Source: CAYXZL01 sp964469925
Lineage (GTDB): Bacteria; Patescibacteriota; Gracilibacteria; Absconditabacterales; Absconditicoccaceae
NCBI GenBank assembly: GCA_964469925.1
Contig: CAYXZL010000005.1
Location: 14,798-78,797, forward strand
Reading direction: 5' to 3'
Length of the DNA: 64,000 bases
The translations under genes and the position numbers were made by a program. Positions 11,498 to 22,735 of this stretch are shown one piece after another (position 1 is the stretch's first letter; each line of letters opens with the position of its first letter). The notes beneath the pieces were generated by a model. That model was not told the origin of the DNA. It saw nothing but the letters and a program-made list of their open reading frames with translations, and ran no database searches.

Positions 11498-11716
11498 ATG
11501 GGTACGAGAGACAGCGGAGATGCAGACCAAATAGCAGAAAGGCGGTACGATGACTTACCAGAGACTGCACAAGAGGTAGTGATGGAGTATGCACTGTTTT
11601 TTGCTCTGAACATACCAGCAGCAAAGACGGTTGCATGTGCGAGCATGTTACCCCTAGACTACCAAATGCGTCTTAACCAAGCATTGTCAGACGCTGGCGA
11701 AGAAGAGAAAGAGTAA
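11498..11716 (+). CDS. Small acidic protein of unknown function
   Basis: 72 residues without in-frame TGA, starting ATG and ending TAA. The composition is acidic (ending AGEEEKE) with a short helical hydrophobic middle (VVMEYALFFALNIPAAKTVA). It lies between secA and grpE in the same orientation, so it may share their transcript. No family recognised. Confidence 0.5.
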   Translation: MGTRDSGDADQIAERRYDDLPETAQEVVMEYALFFALNIPAAKTVACASMLPLDYQMRLNQALSDAGEEEKE

Positions 11717-11824
11717 TACGCGATAGCACAAAGAGTTAGTAGGTGCTACTTTGTCTTGAAAAAAATGGTGTTTTTTCTATCATAACGGCAAAGAAGTTTT
11801 TTAGATAGTCTCGACTACAACACG

Positions 11825-12439
11825 ATGTCCATCAAGAAACCGACAACACACGATCATCACCCAAAGACTGATGACAAAAAACATCAGACAAAAAAGGACC
11901 ATTCACTAGAGGGCAAACTTATTGACGAGCTCAAAAAACAGATCGAAACACTTGAGGCAAACAAGGCGAAGGCAGAGGAGAGAATCAAGGAGTTGGAAGA
12001 AACAACCAAGAGGGCACAGTATGACTATGTCAATCTCAAAATGGACTTTGATAGATATAGGACCAAGCATGACGAATCCAAAGACGAGCAAAAGCTCGAA
12101 TTGCTTCTTGATACGGTCAAAAAATTTCTTCCTTTTGTAGAAAACGTCAGAAAATCATTGGACAATATCACCGAGGAGGTGAAGACAAGCCCACTTGGCC
12201 AAGGAGTATCAATGGTCTACGAAAAATTTCTCAACACACTTGAGCAGATGCATATTAAGCCCATCGAGTCAGTAGGAAAAGAACCAGACAACCTTTTGCA
12301 CGAGCCAGTGTCGGCTCAACCCGTGGAGGACAAAAAACTCAAAGGCAAGATCGTCCAGGAGTTTGAAAGAGGATTTGTCTATCATAAGGGCGATATCAAA
12401 AAGGTTGTTTCAACTAGCAAAGTGGTGGTAGGACAATAG
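11825..12439 (+). CDS. grpE: Nucleotide exchange factor GrpE
   Basis: 204 residues. Promotes ADP release from DnaK in the Hsp70 cycle. The layout is standard for GrpE: a charged, Lys-rich N-terminus, a long coiled-coil helix (residues about 30-85), then the motif around YDYVNLKMDFDRYR, LPFVENVRKSLDN, and the beta domain ending IVQEFERGFVYHKGDIKKVV, close to the family's GY...RVIRPA.V.V end. The gene has almost no Gly and no in-frame TGA. dnaK and dnaJ are not in the window; groES-groEL lie 4 kb downstream. Confidence 0.92.
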   Translation: MSIKKPTTHDHHPKTDDKKHQTKKDHSLEGKLIDELKKQIETLEANKAKAEERIKELEETTKRAQYDYVNLKMDFDRYRTKHDESKDEQKLELLLDTVKKFLPFVENVRKSLDNITEEVKTSPLGQGVSMVYEKFLNTLEQMHIKPIESVGKEPDNLLHEPVSAQPVEDKKLKGKIVQEFERGFVYHKGDIKKVVSTSKVVVGQ

Positions 12440-12567
12440 CTAGAGTACCATAACAATCGTTATGATAGAGCAACATAACTAGTGTTGACTTTGCCAAAGA
12501 TAAGAGTATAGGACACATACGTAGGCCATATCTGATGGCACTCTACTTTTATTCCTAATATCAAATA

Positions 12568-12828
12568 ATGAGACCATGAGCTGGTAGTAGTGAGGGATTG
12601 GTTGATCTATCGATGTTTTCTGATGAAGGGTTGAAAGAAAAAACTGCGGATCTACTTATTATACTTAATGATAATCAGTGAATGAGAGGTATCGGAAAAG
12701 ATATGAAGATTGAGCCTTTGGGTAATGCAAGAAGACCATCACAAAAAGATCTGACTAGATTTGCATGAAACGGAGAAGGTGACAAACTGTCACCAGAACT
12801 CGGTGCTCTGCATATTATAAACCCATAA
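12568..12828 (+). CDS. Small unknown protein, visible only with TGA=Gly
   Basis: 86 residues, ATG at 12568, TAA at 12826, three in-frame TGA codons. The peptide is hydrophilic and Gly-rich (MRPGAGSSEGLVDLSMFSDE at the start, GNGEGDKLSPELGALH near the end). The regular Gly placement and same-strand position between grpE and uvrC favour a real gene. No family recognised. A long open frame on the opposite strand (12675-12962) is more likely its shadow. Confidence 0.5.
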
Positions 12829-12951
12829 TGATCTTTCGAGTAATGCGTCCATCGTGTAGATAAAAATATCTTGTTTCCAAATAAAGCAGCATTATCATAG
12901 CACTGCCCTTCAAGGCAAGATTTATCGTAGCGATCGTCTATTTCTCGCATC

Positions 12952-14775
12952 ATGATTTCCATCGATCATATTCCTAACAAACCCTGAGTCTATTTTTTCA
13001 AAGACGCCAAGGAGGACATTCTCTATATCGGCAAAGCAAAAGACCTCAAAAAAAGAGTCTGACAATATTTTTCTCCCTGATCAGTCTGGAAACAAGACAT
13101 GGTCAATAGAGCACAGAGAGTAGATTTTGTAATCGTATCAAACGAATCAGAAGCACTCTATCTGGAAGATAACTTGATCAAGCAACACAAACCGCCGTAC
13201 AACTCCCTCCTCAAGGGAGACAATAGTTATGTATTTATCAAAATAACCAAAGAAGACTTTCCCAAGGTATTGATAACCAGAGACAGGAGGCGTGACGGTG
13301 CTAGCTATATCGGTCCCAAACGTAGCACGCAAACACTCAAAAAAATATTGCAGCATACACGCACAATCTTTCAATACAGAGCATGCAACACAACTGACTT
13401 TCGCAAAGGGAAACTCTGCTCCGACTATCATTTCGGCTTGTGTAAAGGACGGTGTGTTTTTGCCAAACTCAATACAAAACAAGAAAGCAATACACAAAAA
13501 AAACTATGAGGCAACCCCTATGTGCAAGAGGCAGCAAAATATGGTTTACAGATAGAAAAAACACGCGAAGAATATAGCCAGGACAATCAAGCGATGATGT
13601 CTTATATCGCGACATTGTTTGATGGTAATCCGCAGCCGATAGTGGAGCAGGTACGCAAACAAATCGATGTATGTATCACGTCACAAAACTTTGAGCGAGC
13701 AGCAAGACTCAAAGAAGTCTATGAGTGACTGGATCAGCTAAGAGACAAACAGCATGTAGTCTTAGATCAAACGATTACGGGATGGCTCTGCAAAATCCAA
13801 AAGATGTCAGACTGGTATGTCTATGTACTGGTTCATCTCCATGAGTGAAGACTTGTTGATGTGATTCGCAACAAACTATCAAGAGAAGATCATAATATCA
13901 ACGCTATCCTAGCGATGCTAGAGGCAGAATATGGAATGAACAGCATCAAGCTAGGACATAAGCACAATTATGTCAATGCCAAATCTCGTTTCAACAAGAT
14001 GCAAGTGAGGGAACCAAGCCAAGAAGCCTATATGAAATTCCTTGAACAGCAATCAGAATACTGATTACTAGCACTATCACCCACGATCAAGTATTTTGCC
14101 AGTATTAATAAACAAACGAACGACCTTTTAGATAAATTTATCGAAGCCTATGTGCTAGGCAGTTCACGAGAAAACGAAAGTGTAATGAATGATTTACTCA
14201 AACAGGTGCAGCAGAGATATTACTGTAAATCTTACCCCTATAGGGTCGAGTGTGTCGATATATCACATCTGAGTGGGTCACGAACCAGTGGCGGCCTATC
14301 GTGTATCGTTTGATGAATACCCTACAAAAATAACTATCGCAAATACAAAATCAAAACAGCAAACAAGTCGGATGATTACCAAGCATTGAGAGAGATTATT
14401 ATCCGTAGGTTTAAGCTAAGCAAACAAAAAACGAAGCCAGATATTCCTGATGATGAGTTGCCTTCACTCTTTATCCTTGACGGTTGAGTGGGCCAACTGG
14501 GGATTGTGAAAGCTATGACACAAGACTATCCTCAGTTACAAAAAATAAGAGAGCAGACGCAGTTTGCATCATTGGAAAAGGGTGATGCAAGACGCAGAAG
14601 TGCAAGAGCATGAGGAGCAACAGAGACGCTGCATGTATTAGCGGACGACGGAAACATACTCAGTAAAAACTGTATCTATGATCAAGCAGATAAATTGCTG
14701 TTTTCATTGAGAGACGAAGCACATAGATTTGCAAACGTCTATAGAAAAAAGAGAATGTCCAAAGAATGGAAATAG
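12952..14775 (+). CDS. uvrC: Excinuclease ABC subunit C
   Basis: 607 residues. Makes both incisions in UvrABC nucleotide excision repair. The N-terminal GIY-YIG domain reads KPGVYFFKDAKEDILYIGKA with the catalytic Arg region following; next comes the Cys-containing segment (CSDYHFGLCKGRC), the UvrB-binding motif around SQNFERAARLKEVYE, and the RNase H-like nuclease half with CVDISHLSGS, LFILDGGVGQLG and the conserved SLRDEAHRFA near the end. The final helix-hairpin-helix pair of many UvrC proteins seems absent or very short. The ATG at 12952 places PGVYFF at residue 11, as usual. Confidence 0.95.
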
Positions 14776-14802
14776 AAATAAAAGTGGGGTTTATACAATA
14801 AT

Positions 14803-15096
14803 ATGACCGTGACCATGCACCTGAACACTCCCAGCCTTTTGTTACAAGCAACACAGCATACAGCACAATTGAAGGAGTTATCAGATGATACCAACGCAGC
14901 TTTATATCGATCACTTGCTGCGGTGGCAGGCATGGTATTCGTACTCTATTGGGTAAGGAAGCTCATCAAGGAGGTTCATGCAGATATGGACGATGAAGCA
15001 AAAGCAAATATGGACGATCGCTTCTTGGGGTCGTCAGGAAGCACGACAATCGAAAAACTTCTGCAAGACTTCTTCAGTGAGAACCACAGTAATTAA
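14803..15096 (+). CDS. Small single-pass membrane protein
   Basis: 97 residues, no in-frame TGA. One membrane segment near residues 38-52 (LAAVAGMVFVLYWVRKLI), followed by an acidic cytoplasmic-looking tail. It starts 27 bases after uvrC and lies 29 bases before the DUF456 gene, so the three probably form one transcript. Function unknown. Confidence 0.55.
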   Translation: MTVTMHLNTPSLLLQATQHTAQLKELSDDTNAALYRSLAAVAGMVFVLYWVRKLIKEVHADMDDEAKANMDDRFLGSSGSTTIEKLLQDFFSENHSN

Positions 15097-15125
15097 GGTA
15101 AGCATTTTACAGGGTTGTTAGCTAT

Positions 15126-15602
15126 ATGTCTCTCATCTTCATCATTCTTGGCTTGCTTGCACTACTACTATGACTCATCGGATCAGTTGCACCGATATTG
15201 CCTGGACCAGTTTTGAGCTTTGTCTGATTACTCGTATTAGAGTTGTCACAGCCAATAGACTTTTCTACCAATTTTCTCCTGCTGATGTGAGTACTAACAA
15301 GTGTCGCAGCAGTGGCTGACTATCTTCTCCCAATACGAAATACAAAAAGAACAGGAGGGTCAAGGTTGGGTACGTGGTGATCGACACTATGAATACTTGT
15401 TGGCTTTGTCGTACTCCCACCCCGATGATTAATTATCATGCCTCTTGTAGGAGCATTCGCATGAGAACGACTGGCATATCACGATCATAAAAAAGCATGG
15501 AAGGCAGCCTATGCAAGTTTTCTTTGATCATTGGGTAGTACGCTCATCAAGGTGATAGTAGCGGGCATCATGCTGCGATACGCTATTGGAGCACTGCTAT
15601 AA
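15126..15602 (+). CDS. DUF456 family membrane protein
   Basis: 158 residues, strongly hydrophobic, many in-frame TGA codons all giving Gly. The N-terminal motif GLIGSVAPILPGPVLSFVGL matches the start of the DUF456 family; the repeated helix-hairpin pattern and PLVGAFAGERLAYHDHKKA match the second half. The biochemical role of DUF456 is not known. The reading collapses into short pieces if TGA is a stop, so this gene is invisible in the standard code. Confidence 0.85.
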
Positions 15603-15815
15603 CATACAGTCATTGCAATAGCTCGTATCATAGATAAGCTCCTACTGAGAAAATAGCGTTTTTAGCACATCCCTATCATCATACTGTTCGAGACAACACA
15701 GTTACCAAACGATCAAGAATTCGCAACTGATATTAAAAAGAGTATTACCACCTCCTATGGTTCCATTGCGAATTGATTCAGTTTTTCGACAAAACAACAA
15801 GCAATTATAAAAGAA

Positions 15816-16484
15816 ATGGAGCAGCTCTTGTTTGATCTCAAGTTAGTGTCAAGCAATAGAAAAATGTTTTCACTTTCGCGGGCACTGAAACAAACAGGGG
15901 AGGTCTTGCATACAGTTTTTGTAAAATTATTGCAGGAACACGGGAGACAGTACTTACATGAACTACAGCAACGAATACAAAAAAAGAAGGCAGACGATCA
16001 AGAAAGGTGCGTGTGCCAGTGCGACCTGATTGACACAAAATTGCAACAGATGCATGCATACAAAGAAACGGTGTTGGGTCAGAAGTTGCGTAAGATAAGG
16101 CTGATCGAGATAGGGATTGCCATCATAGATATAGCTATACCGACCATACTAATCTTGGCCGTGACTCATCTAGCGGCTCTCGGTAAACAGCTTCTCTCAT
16201 CAAACATATTACTTTCCGGATTGGTCGTCCTAGCAACTCTTATCAAAGTTTCTTTGGATAGACGATTAGCAATACCCTTGGTAGAAAGACTAGGTTGGAA
16301 GGCTTTTGAGCAGGTGAGGTCTCTTATTCACCAAGAAATAGTTGATGTCTTGGCTGCTATGTTCATCTTAGAATGGTGAGCCCAACACTGACATTCGCCA
16401 ATCAATCTTATTAATTCAGTAGAAATGAGGATACAGGCCCTTCAAAAAAGCTCAAGGACAATAAATAGCACCCAAAAAATATAA
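15816..16484 (+). CDS. Unknown membrane protein
   Basis: 222 residues from the ATG at 15816. Seen: a charged, partly coiled N-terminal half (QQRIQKKKADDQERC) and two hydrophobic segments near residues 100-120 and 132-150, then an amphipathic C-terminal region with two TGA-encoded Gly. The same frame is open back to 15666 with protein-like sequence but no ATG, GTG or TTG, only CTG and ATT, so the true start may lie up to 50 codons upstream at an unusual codon. No family recognised. Confidence 0.55.
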
Positions 16485-16497
16485 GTGCCATTTTCTC

Positions 16498-16526
16498 TTG
16501 CAATCGTATACATGGATTACTATATC
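16498..16526 (+). promoter_or_regulatory. Putative promoter of groES-groEL
   Basis: TTGCAA (16498-16503), 17-base spacer, TATATC (16521-16526); an alternative -10 TATCAT overlaps at 16523. It lies about 75 bases before groES. Matched by eye. Confidence 0.4.
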
Positions 16527-16537
16527 ATACATAGCAC

Positions 16538-16553
16538 CACCTGGTCACAGGTG
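16538..16553. promoter_or_regulatory. Perfect palindrome in the groES leader
   Basis: CACCTG, four-base loop, CAGGTG. It lies just downstream of the putative -10 and upstream of groES, a usual place for an operator. It is not the CIRCE element bound by HrcA, whose consensus arms TTAGCACTC/GAGTGCTAA are absent. Confidence 0.4.
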
Positions 16554-16599
16554 ACACGAGCTATCTCTACTACTTTATTTACTTCTACAGAAAAAACTC

Positions 16600-16911
16600 A
16601 TGGCAGACGTCAAACTTGTTCCATTAGAAAATCATGTGATCGTCAAAGCGGAAGCGGCAGAAAACAAATCCAAAGCTGGCATTATCCTTCCTAGCAAAGA
16701 CGATGAAAAACCTACTAAATGAACGGTCATGGCAGTAGGACAAGGTGCTATCCTTGATAATGGTCAAAGATGACCAATGGATGTTAAAGTCGGAGATGTC
16801 GTATATTTTACCAAATACTCTCCAGACGAGATTGAAGTAGATGACAATGGTGAAAAGGTTACTTACCTAGTGATCAAACATTCATCGATACTAGCAAAAG
16901 AAAGCAAATAA
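16600..16911 (+). CDS. groES: Co-chaperonin GroES
   Basis: 103 residues. Forms the heptameric lid on GroEL. Starts MADVKLVPLENHVIVKAEAA, continues through the mobile loop (KSKAGIILPSKDDEKPTKG), VMAVGQG, KVGDVVYFTKYS, and ends in the usual YLVIKHSSILA strand. Two TGA codons give Gly in the conserved T(K)GTVMAVG and QRGPM. It is followed 50 bases later by groEL, the normal operon order. Confidence 0.95.
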
Positions 16912-16961
16912 TAAATGACTCATAACTACCATTTCCTTTTATATTCAATGTAATAAAAAAA

Positions 16962-18620
16962 ATGGCAAAAGTTGTACAATATGGAGAACAAGCAAGAAAA
17001 GATATTTTTAAGGGTATCGAAGTGGTCGCTAAGACCGTCATGGTAACAATGTGACCAAAGGGTAGAAATGTTATCCTTGACAAGTGATTTGGTTCCCCAA
17101 CAGTAACCAACGACGGTGTGACCGTAGCTAAGGAAATCGAACTAGAAAATAAATATCACAATGTCGGAGCTGCATTGGTCAAAGAAGCAGCAAACAAAAC
17201 CAACGACGCAGCTGGTGATGGTACGACTACCACCACAGTATTGACCTACTCTATAGCAAAAGAATGAATGAGATATATCACATCTGGTGTCAATCCGTTT
17301 GCTTTGGGTAGAGGATTGCACAAGGCAGTCAACACTGTCGTTGATCATCTCAAAAAAGAGTCAAAAAAGATCAAAGGGAAAGAAGAAATCAAGCAAGTAG
17401 CTGCATTATCGGCACAAGATGAGGCTGTCGGTGAACTGATCGCTGAAGTGATGGATGAAGTAGGTAATGACGGTGTGATCACCGTAGAAGAAGGAAAGAC
17501 ACTAGGTCTGACCAAAGAGATCGTCATGGGTATGCAATTTGATCAAGGATATGTATCTCCCTATTTCGTATCAGACCCACAACGTATGGAGTCAGTCATA
17601 GAAAACCCATATATTTTGGTGACAGACAAGAAGATCTCTTCTATGAAGGACATTTTAGGAATCCTCGAGTCTGCTGCATCCAAGGGTAAAAAAGACTTTG
17701 TGATCATAGCGGACGATCTGGATGGTGAGGCTCTTACCTCCTTGGTACTCAACAAGATGAGAGGTGTACTCAATATCTTGGCAATCAAAGCTCCTGGTTT
17801 TGGAGACAGAAAAAAAGAGATGCTGAGAGATATCGCTGTCCTCACTGGAGCAACATTAGTAACCGAAGAAGTCGGACTTAAGTTGGATGAAGTAGGTATG
17901 GAGGTTCTTGGTAGAGCAGAAAAAGTCGTGACCAACAAAGACAAAACTACTATCATTGGTGGAGGAGGAAACCAAAAAGAAATCGATGAAAGGGTCGGAC
18001 AGATCAAAGCTCAGATAGAAAGTTCAACATCAGATTATGACAAGGAAAAACTAACGGAGAGAGTTGCAAAACTCGCAGGTGGAGTCGCAGTGATCAAGGT
18101 TGGTGCTGCTACCGAGATGGAGATGAAAAACAAGAAATACAAGATCGAAGATGCACTCAATGCAACCAGGGCGGCGGTCGAAGAGGGAATTCTTCCTGGT
18201 GGAGGTATTTCTTTGGTCAAGTTAGCGAAGAAGTTAGATACTCTCAAATTGGATGATGAAGACGAACATATTGGCTTGGAGATAGTGAAAAATGCTATCC
18301 TCTATCCTGTCGTGCAGATAGCAAACAATGCTGGATATAAGGGTGACTGGGTAGTTGAAAAAGTAAAAGAAGAAGCAGACTTCAATACATGATTCAACGC
18401 TGCTACAGGTAAGTTTGAAAACTTGGTCAAAGCGGGTATTATCGACCCAACCAAGGTGGTAAGAGTATCATTGGAAAACGCAGTCTCTGCGGCAGCGATG
18501 TTCTTGACGACTGATGCTATCGTCGTTGACGCACCTAAGGAGGAAAAAGAGGAAATGTGATGAGGATGAATGTGAGGGATGTGAGGAATGGGTTGAATGT
18601 GAGGTATGGACATGTACTAA
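16962..18620 (+). CDS. groL: Chaperonin GroEL
   Basis: 552 residues. ATP-driven folding chamber. Seen: TVMVTMGPKGRNVILDKGFG, the ATP-site DGTTTTTVL (residues 88-96), AVNTVVDHLKK, EEGKTLG, and ILPGGGISLV near residue 415. The C-terminus is a GGM-repeat tail ending MDMY in which most glycines are TGA (from about 18556), and the conserved ADFNTGFNAATG also uses TGA. It ends TAA and is followed by a rho-independent terminator. Confidence 0.98.
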
Positions 18621-18650
18621 GTTGGGCTGAGACGTAACTACATACAAAAG

Positions 18651-18684
18651 CAGTCATCAGTCAATAGTGCTGGTGACTGTTTTT
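18651..18684 (+). terminator. Rho-independent terminator after groEL
   Basis: Arms 18651-18660 and 18670-18679 pair over ten bases with one G-T, nine-base loop, followed by TTTTT. It begins 30 bases after the groEL stop. Confidence 0.8.
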
Positions 18685-18745
18685 GCTTGTAAAAAAAACG
18701 AAGAAAGCTATATGGCAGGCACACGCTTACATACTCTATTACCTT

Positions 18746-19714
18746 ATGAGAAACACCATCGCGACAATAGCTGGAGCACTATGTATACTACGACCGCAGA
18801 TAGTACATGATTGATCAAAGAGTATGTATATTGTACTCAAGACGCCACCCTGATCCAACTTCACCAAGACTGAATATGTAATTATGCCGGCAATAGAAGG
18901 AACGGGGGACAGGAACCAGCAAGGATTTCACCGTTCTCATGACTATCCCTACAATCATCCTGCTGCACATGCTAGCGTTCTATCTCGGCACAAGCTCTAT
19001 CCTCTATTGATAGAGGGGCTCTGAGTTTCGGCAAACCGACCAGACACGACGACAACAGTCGAGAGTCCATGAATGAAACTAAGTGGGGACAAACCTCGGT
19101 GAGAAGAGGAGGTGGGAAATGCAAAAGAAAGCACGATAGAACCACTATCAAAGGCACGAAAAAAAAGACTACAACAATGAGCGGCTCAAACGGTTACCTC
19201 TCAGGTAGAAAACTACGGAATAACACAAGCAGGTGCCCAAAAGCTTATTATTACCTTATTTGATCTATTAGTTGACGATGTACAGACAGATGAATTGGGG
19301 AGCGTAAATGTACACATAAAAATGATAACACCAGGGTTGCAAGATAGCATTCAGGAGGAGATAAGAAGCTCACTTGCAACATACGCGATGAAAACGGATC
19401 CAGAGTCGCCTGATAGCAGCACAACAAAGAAAAAAAACTTCCGAGATACAATGAAGGGCCTAGCCACGTCGATAGTTACCACAGTGGATCCAGGGATAGA
19501 AACAAAACAAATGAATAAACTGGTTGAGACCTTGATGTCATGGGTCATCGGTTGGCGTGATCGTAAATCCTGAAACTATGTGCTTTGGATAGGAAAAGGC
19601 ACCGTATCGCGAAATGAAATGATGCTCTACCTAAGTGATATAGTCACCACTCCACTTCTCGAACAATTGAGAAAAAAGTCTCCAAAACCTGGCAAAGAGG
19701 AAAAGGGCGACTAA
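18746..19714 (+). CDS. Unknown soluble protein
   Basis: 322 residues, ATG at 18746, TAA at 19712-19714, with six in-frame TGA codons spread over its length. No family recognised. The N-terminal 110 residues are His/Pro-rich (HDYPYNHPAAHASV), the middle is charged, and the C-terminal half looks like a compact alpha/beta domain (QKLIITLFDLLVDDVQ; SVNVHIKMITPG). No signal peptide or clear membrane segment. An internal ATG at 19073 is an alternative start giving 213 residues. Confidence 0.6.
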
Positions 19715-19862
19715 AACGAGCATATAATCAATAAAATCTGACTGATGACATGATACACTTCAGAGAGTGACGATAGAAAACAAAATAACGTGTCCTAATT
19801 TGCATAAATAAGATCCCAGTCATATACTTTCCCTTGTACTTTATTCCCATCATACAAGGGAT

Positions 19863-20438
19863 ATGCCCAAGTCAATGCACAAAGCACGCTCTAGTTGGCA
19901 AACATTCTTTTCTATAGCTTTTTTCCTCGTGCTACTAATGGTCGCAGCTACGGTGTTCTATCGTATCAAGATAGCGAGCATGGAAAACAAAATTGCTGAC
20001 ATGTCCGTGGCGACAAAAGAGGTGGAAAAGAAAATAGCAGATATAGAAAAAGAGCCGGGTTACAACAAACTCTGACTCGTAAGAAAACTGTTAGCAGAAG
20101 GAAACTATATGCCGTGGTCAAGGCATATTCCTATCTTGATAGATATGTTGTTGGATTTGCAAAAAGTTGACAGTAACAGTAGGGACAAAATCGAACTCTA
20201 CGACTTTCGTATCAGTCTGGAAGAAATAGAGCTCAAAGGGATGGTATCAAGACTCTTGCTCTTATATTACACATCACCCGAAAGGTGATTTAAAGGATTG
20301 ATCGATAGATTTAGAGAGTTAGATTTTGTCAGAAATATACGTATTCAAACCTATGTCAAAGATGAAGATCAAGGCTTATATGATTTTGCTTTATTTGCTA
20401 ACGTCGTAGTTGATGGCCAAACAGGAAGCAAACAATAA
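19863..20438 (+). CDS. PilN-like type IV pilus assembly protein
   Basis: 191 residues. One membrane segment near residues 14-33 (TFFSIAFFLVLLMVAATVFY), a short coiled coil (ENKIADMSVATKEVEKKIAD), then an alpha/beta domain. This layout, and its place directly before a PilO-like gene and pilC, fits PilN, an inner-membrane linker of the pilus alignment complex. Two TGA codons encode Gly. Its end overlaps the start of the next gene by 26 bases, suggesting translational coupling. Sequence similarity to PilN is weak; the call rests mostly on layout and context. Confidence 0.6.
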
Positions 20439-21534
20439 TATGCTGGATAGTCTCAAGCAAAACATAACCAATCAGGATAATATAGGGGAACAACAAGGTA
20501 ACTCTGTATTGGAAAAGCTGCTCAACGCAAAGATAGGTGGGAACGCTCCCAAAAAAATGACAGAAGACGATGAAAAGATTTCTATGACCAATATGCAGAG
20601 GGTTGTAGGACTGAGATATAAGATTTATACCTTGCTCATAGTAATCGTAGGATGGTTTGTCTGGTCAAGTTTTTTGTCTCCAGCAATCAACAAAAGTGAC
20701 TATGTAAGTCAGAAGCTAGAAAATGATGATCTGAAGCTTACACAGCTACAAAGGAAGTTGTCACAATATCAAAAAGATCAAAAATTTGTTGCACTCATTG
20801 AGAGCGAGCAAAATGCGGATGCTATCTATAAGTGTATCAACAACAACATCTGATGTGAATCGTTAGACAAAGAGATTGGCGATCATCTAGAGTTGGTAAA
20901 AAGCTACCTGCAAATAGGTAATCTCTACGACAGAAAAATGGTAATCGATGAAAAATCCTTACTGATAAACCTCGACGCCTTTATGACCAAGGAACGAAAA
21001 AGAGGATTTCCTACCGATCAGAGCAATGGAGAGATCAAAGAGCTGGTCATCGGGGATCCCGAACAGATAGAGGAGCAGTTGTATCAGGTTCCCTTGGACG
21101 TTCAGGTAGAATTTGACGATAAGGATGCTCTTTTGTCGTTTATCAATAACGTAGAAAACCGCATTATCAAATGAATTGATACAGGATTGGCCAGATCAAC
21201 TCCTGTGTTATACAAAATTAATCAAATCGAGTACGATGTTGTTAATTATACAGAAAAACAAAACGTTATTGTTAACATGACAGCCTATTACTACCAAGAA
21301 GAGAGGGAAGACGTGATTGTCGAGCATACGGGAGCGGTAGCACCACGAGCAGAGAACGCTGTTGTAGAAACAGGAGCAGAACTGACATGATCAACTGATA
21401 GTACAACAGGTGCACAGGTCGTATCGGGGGATACAGAAGAATCACCAACACAATGAGCAAGCGGTGATACAACAGAAAAGAATACAGCAGATAGCAATAG
21501 CGATAACCAAACAGGTAATACCTCTACCCAGTAG
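20413..21534 (+). CDS. PilO-like type IV pilus assembly protein
   Basis: 373 residues. A hydrophilic N-terminus, one membrane segment near residues 74-90 (YTLLIVIVGWFVWSSFL), a coiled coil (KLENDDLKLTQLQRKLSQYQ), an alpha/beta region including LYQVPLDVQVEFDDKDALL, and a Thr/Ser/Gly/Asn-rich low-complexity tail. The single-pass plus coiled coil plus ferredoxin-like plan is that of PilO. It overlaps the preceding gene by 26 bases and is followed 18 bases later by pilC. Confidence 0.6.
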
Positions 21535-21552
21535 TTTAGTAGGAGCATACTT

Positions 21553-22659
21553 ATGGCACAACATGGCATAGACAAGTTGATAGAAAAATGATTAGCCTCG
21601 TTCCAAAAGGGTTCTTTTGGCACAAAACAAAAAGTATTTTTCTTCAAGGAGCTATCCTATTTGCTCAAAGGGTGAGTGTCGATCATAGCAGCCATACAGA
21701 CGATGAGTAGTTCCACAGACAATATGGCCCTCAAAGAGTTGTGCGATTATATCTATCGTATGCTTGACGAAGGTAAGTCATTGACCTACGCCCTATCGAG
21801 GTTGCCAAAATATTTTTCAGAAGGAGATGTGGCAATCATCAAGTCAGGAGAAAAATCGGGCAAGTTGGTGTCGGTATTGTGGTCACTAGCAATGGAATAC
21901 ACCTTTCTTACCAAAATAAAAAATCAGTACGTCAGTGCCATGATATACCCAGTGATACTGATTGTAGTAAGCGTCATTGCGGTCCTAGCATTGTTTCTCT
22001 ATATACTGCCAGGAATCTTTGAGCTTGTAAACGAGTTTGAAACATCGAGTATACCAGCCACAACAAGGTTTTTGATGGCCTTCTCTTATTTTCTCCAAAA
22101 CAATATCAAAGAACTCCTTATAGGAGCATTGGTTCTCATAAGTTTGTTTGCAGCTCTCATGAGCACCGAAGGCGGCAAGAGGGGATTGTACAATATCGTC
22201 TTTGAATTGCCGCTGGTATCCAAGATGACCAAATACTACTTTCTCATCAAGTTTGCAAGATACATGAGGTTGATGCTAGAAGCTGGCCTGAGTTATGTTG
22301 ATTTATTTAGATTGCAAAAAGATATTATTCGCCTACCGCAGTATCAGGATCTCATCGCTGATGTCAGCGATGGTTTACAAAAAGGAGAATCAATATTTGA
22401 TCAGATGCAATACCACACAGAGATTATTCCCCAAGATGTCTTAGTGTTGCTGAAGGTATGAGAAGAAACAGCAACACTGAAAGAATCGTTACAAAACATC
22501 ATAGAGATGTATGAAGAAGAGTTGCAAAACACCATCAATAATGTGTCCAAACTCATCGAACCACTCCTTATAGTATTTGTATGAGGAATTATCGCTATGA
22601 TAGCCCTATCAGTATTTGGTATCATAGGCAATGTGTTAGATTCACTACCATCATTGTAG
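21553..22659 (+). CDS. pilC: Type IV pilus inner-membrane platform protein PilC (GspF family)
   Basis: 368 residues, with two T2SSF domains. The first contains FFFKELSYLLKGGVSIIAAI and the Glu/Gly-rich FSEGDVAIIKSGEKSGKL; then membrane segments near residues 135-160 and 195-215; the second domain carries YYFLIKFARYMRLMLEAGLSY and LKVGEETATLKESL, then a last membrane segment with FVGGIIAMIALSVFG. Several conserved glycines (KGGVS, KVGEE, VGG) are TGA. Anchors the pilus motor ATPases; none of these (PilB, PilT) is in the window. Confidence 0.92.
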
Positions 22660-22735
22660 TTATAGTCAAAGCATACTTTCACTTTCAAAAACCATAGCAA
22701 ATAACTAGTATGAAAACAATTATCCATTTTTTCGT

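Noticed and set aside
12675..12962. 95-codon open frame on the minus strand between grpE and uvrC
   Set aside because: It lies opposite the plus-strand small gene 12568-12828 and the uvrC start, has no recognisable content, and TGA recoding alters its end. It looks like a shadow.
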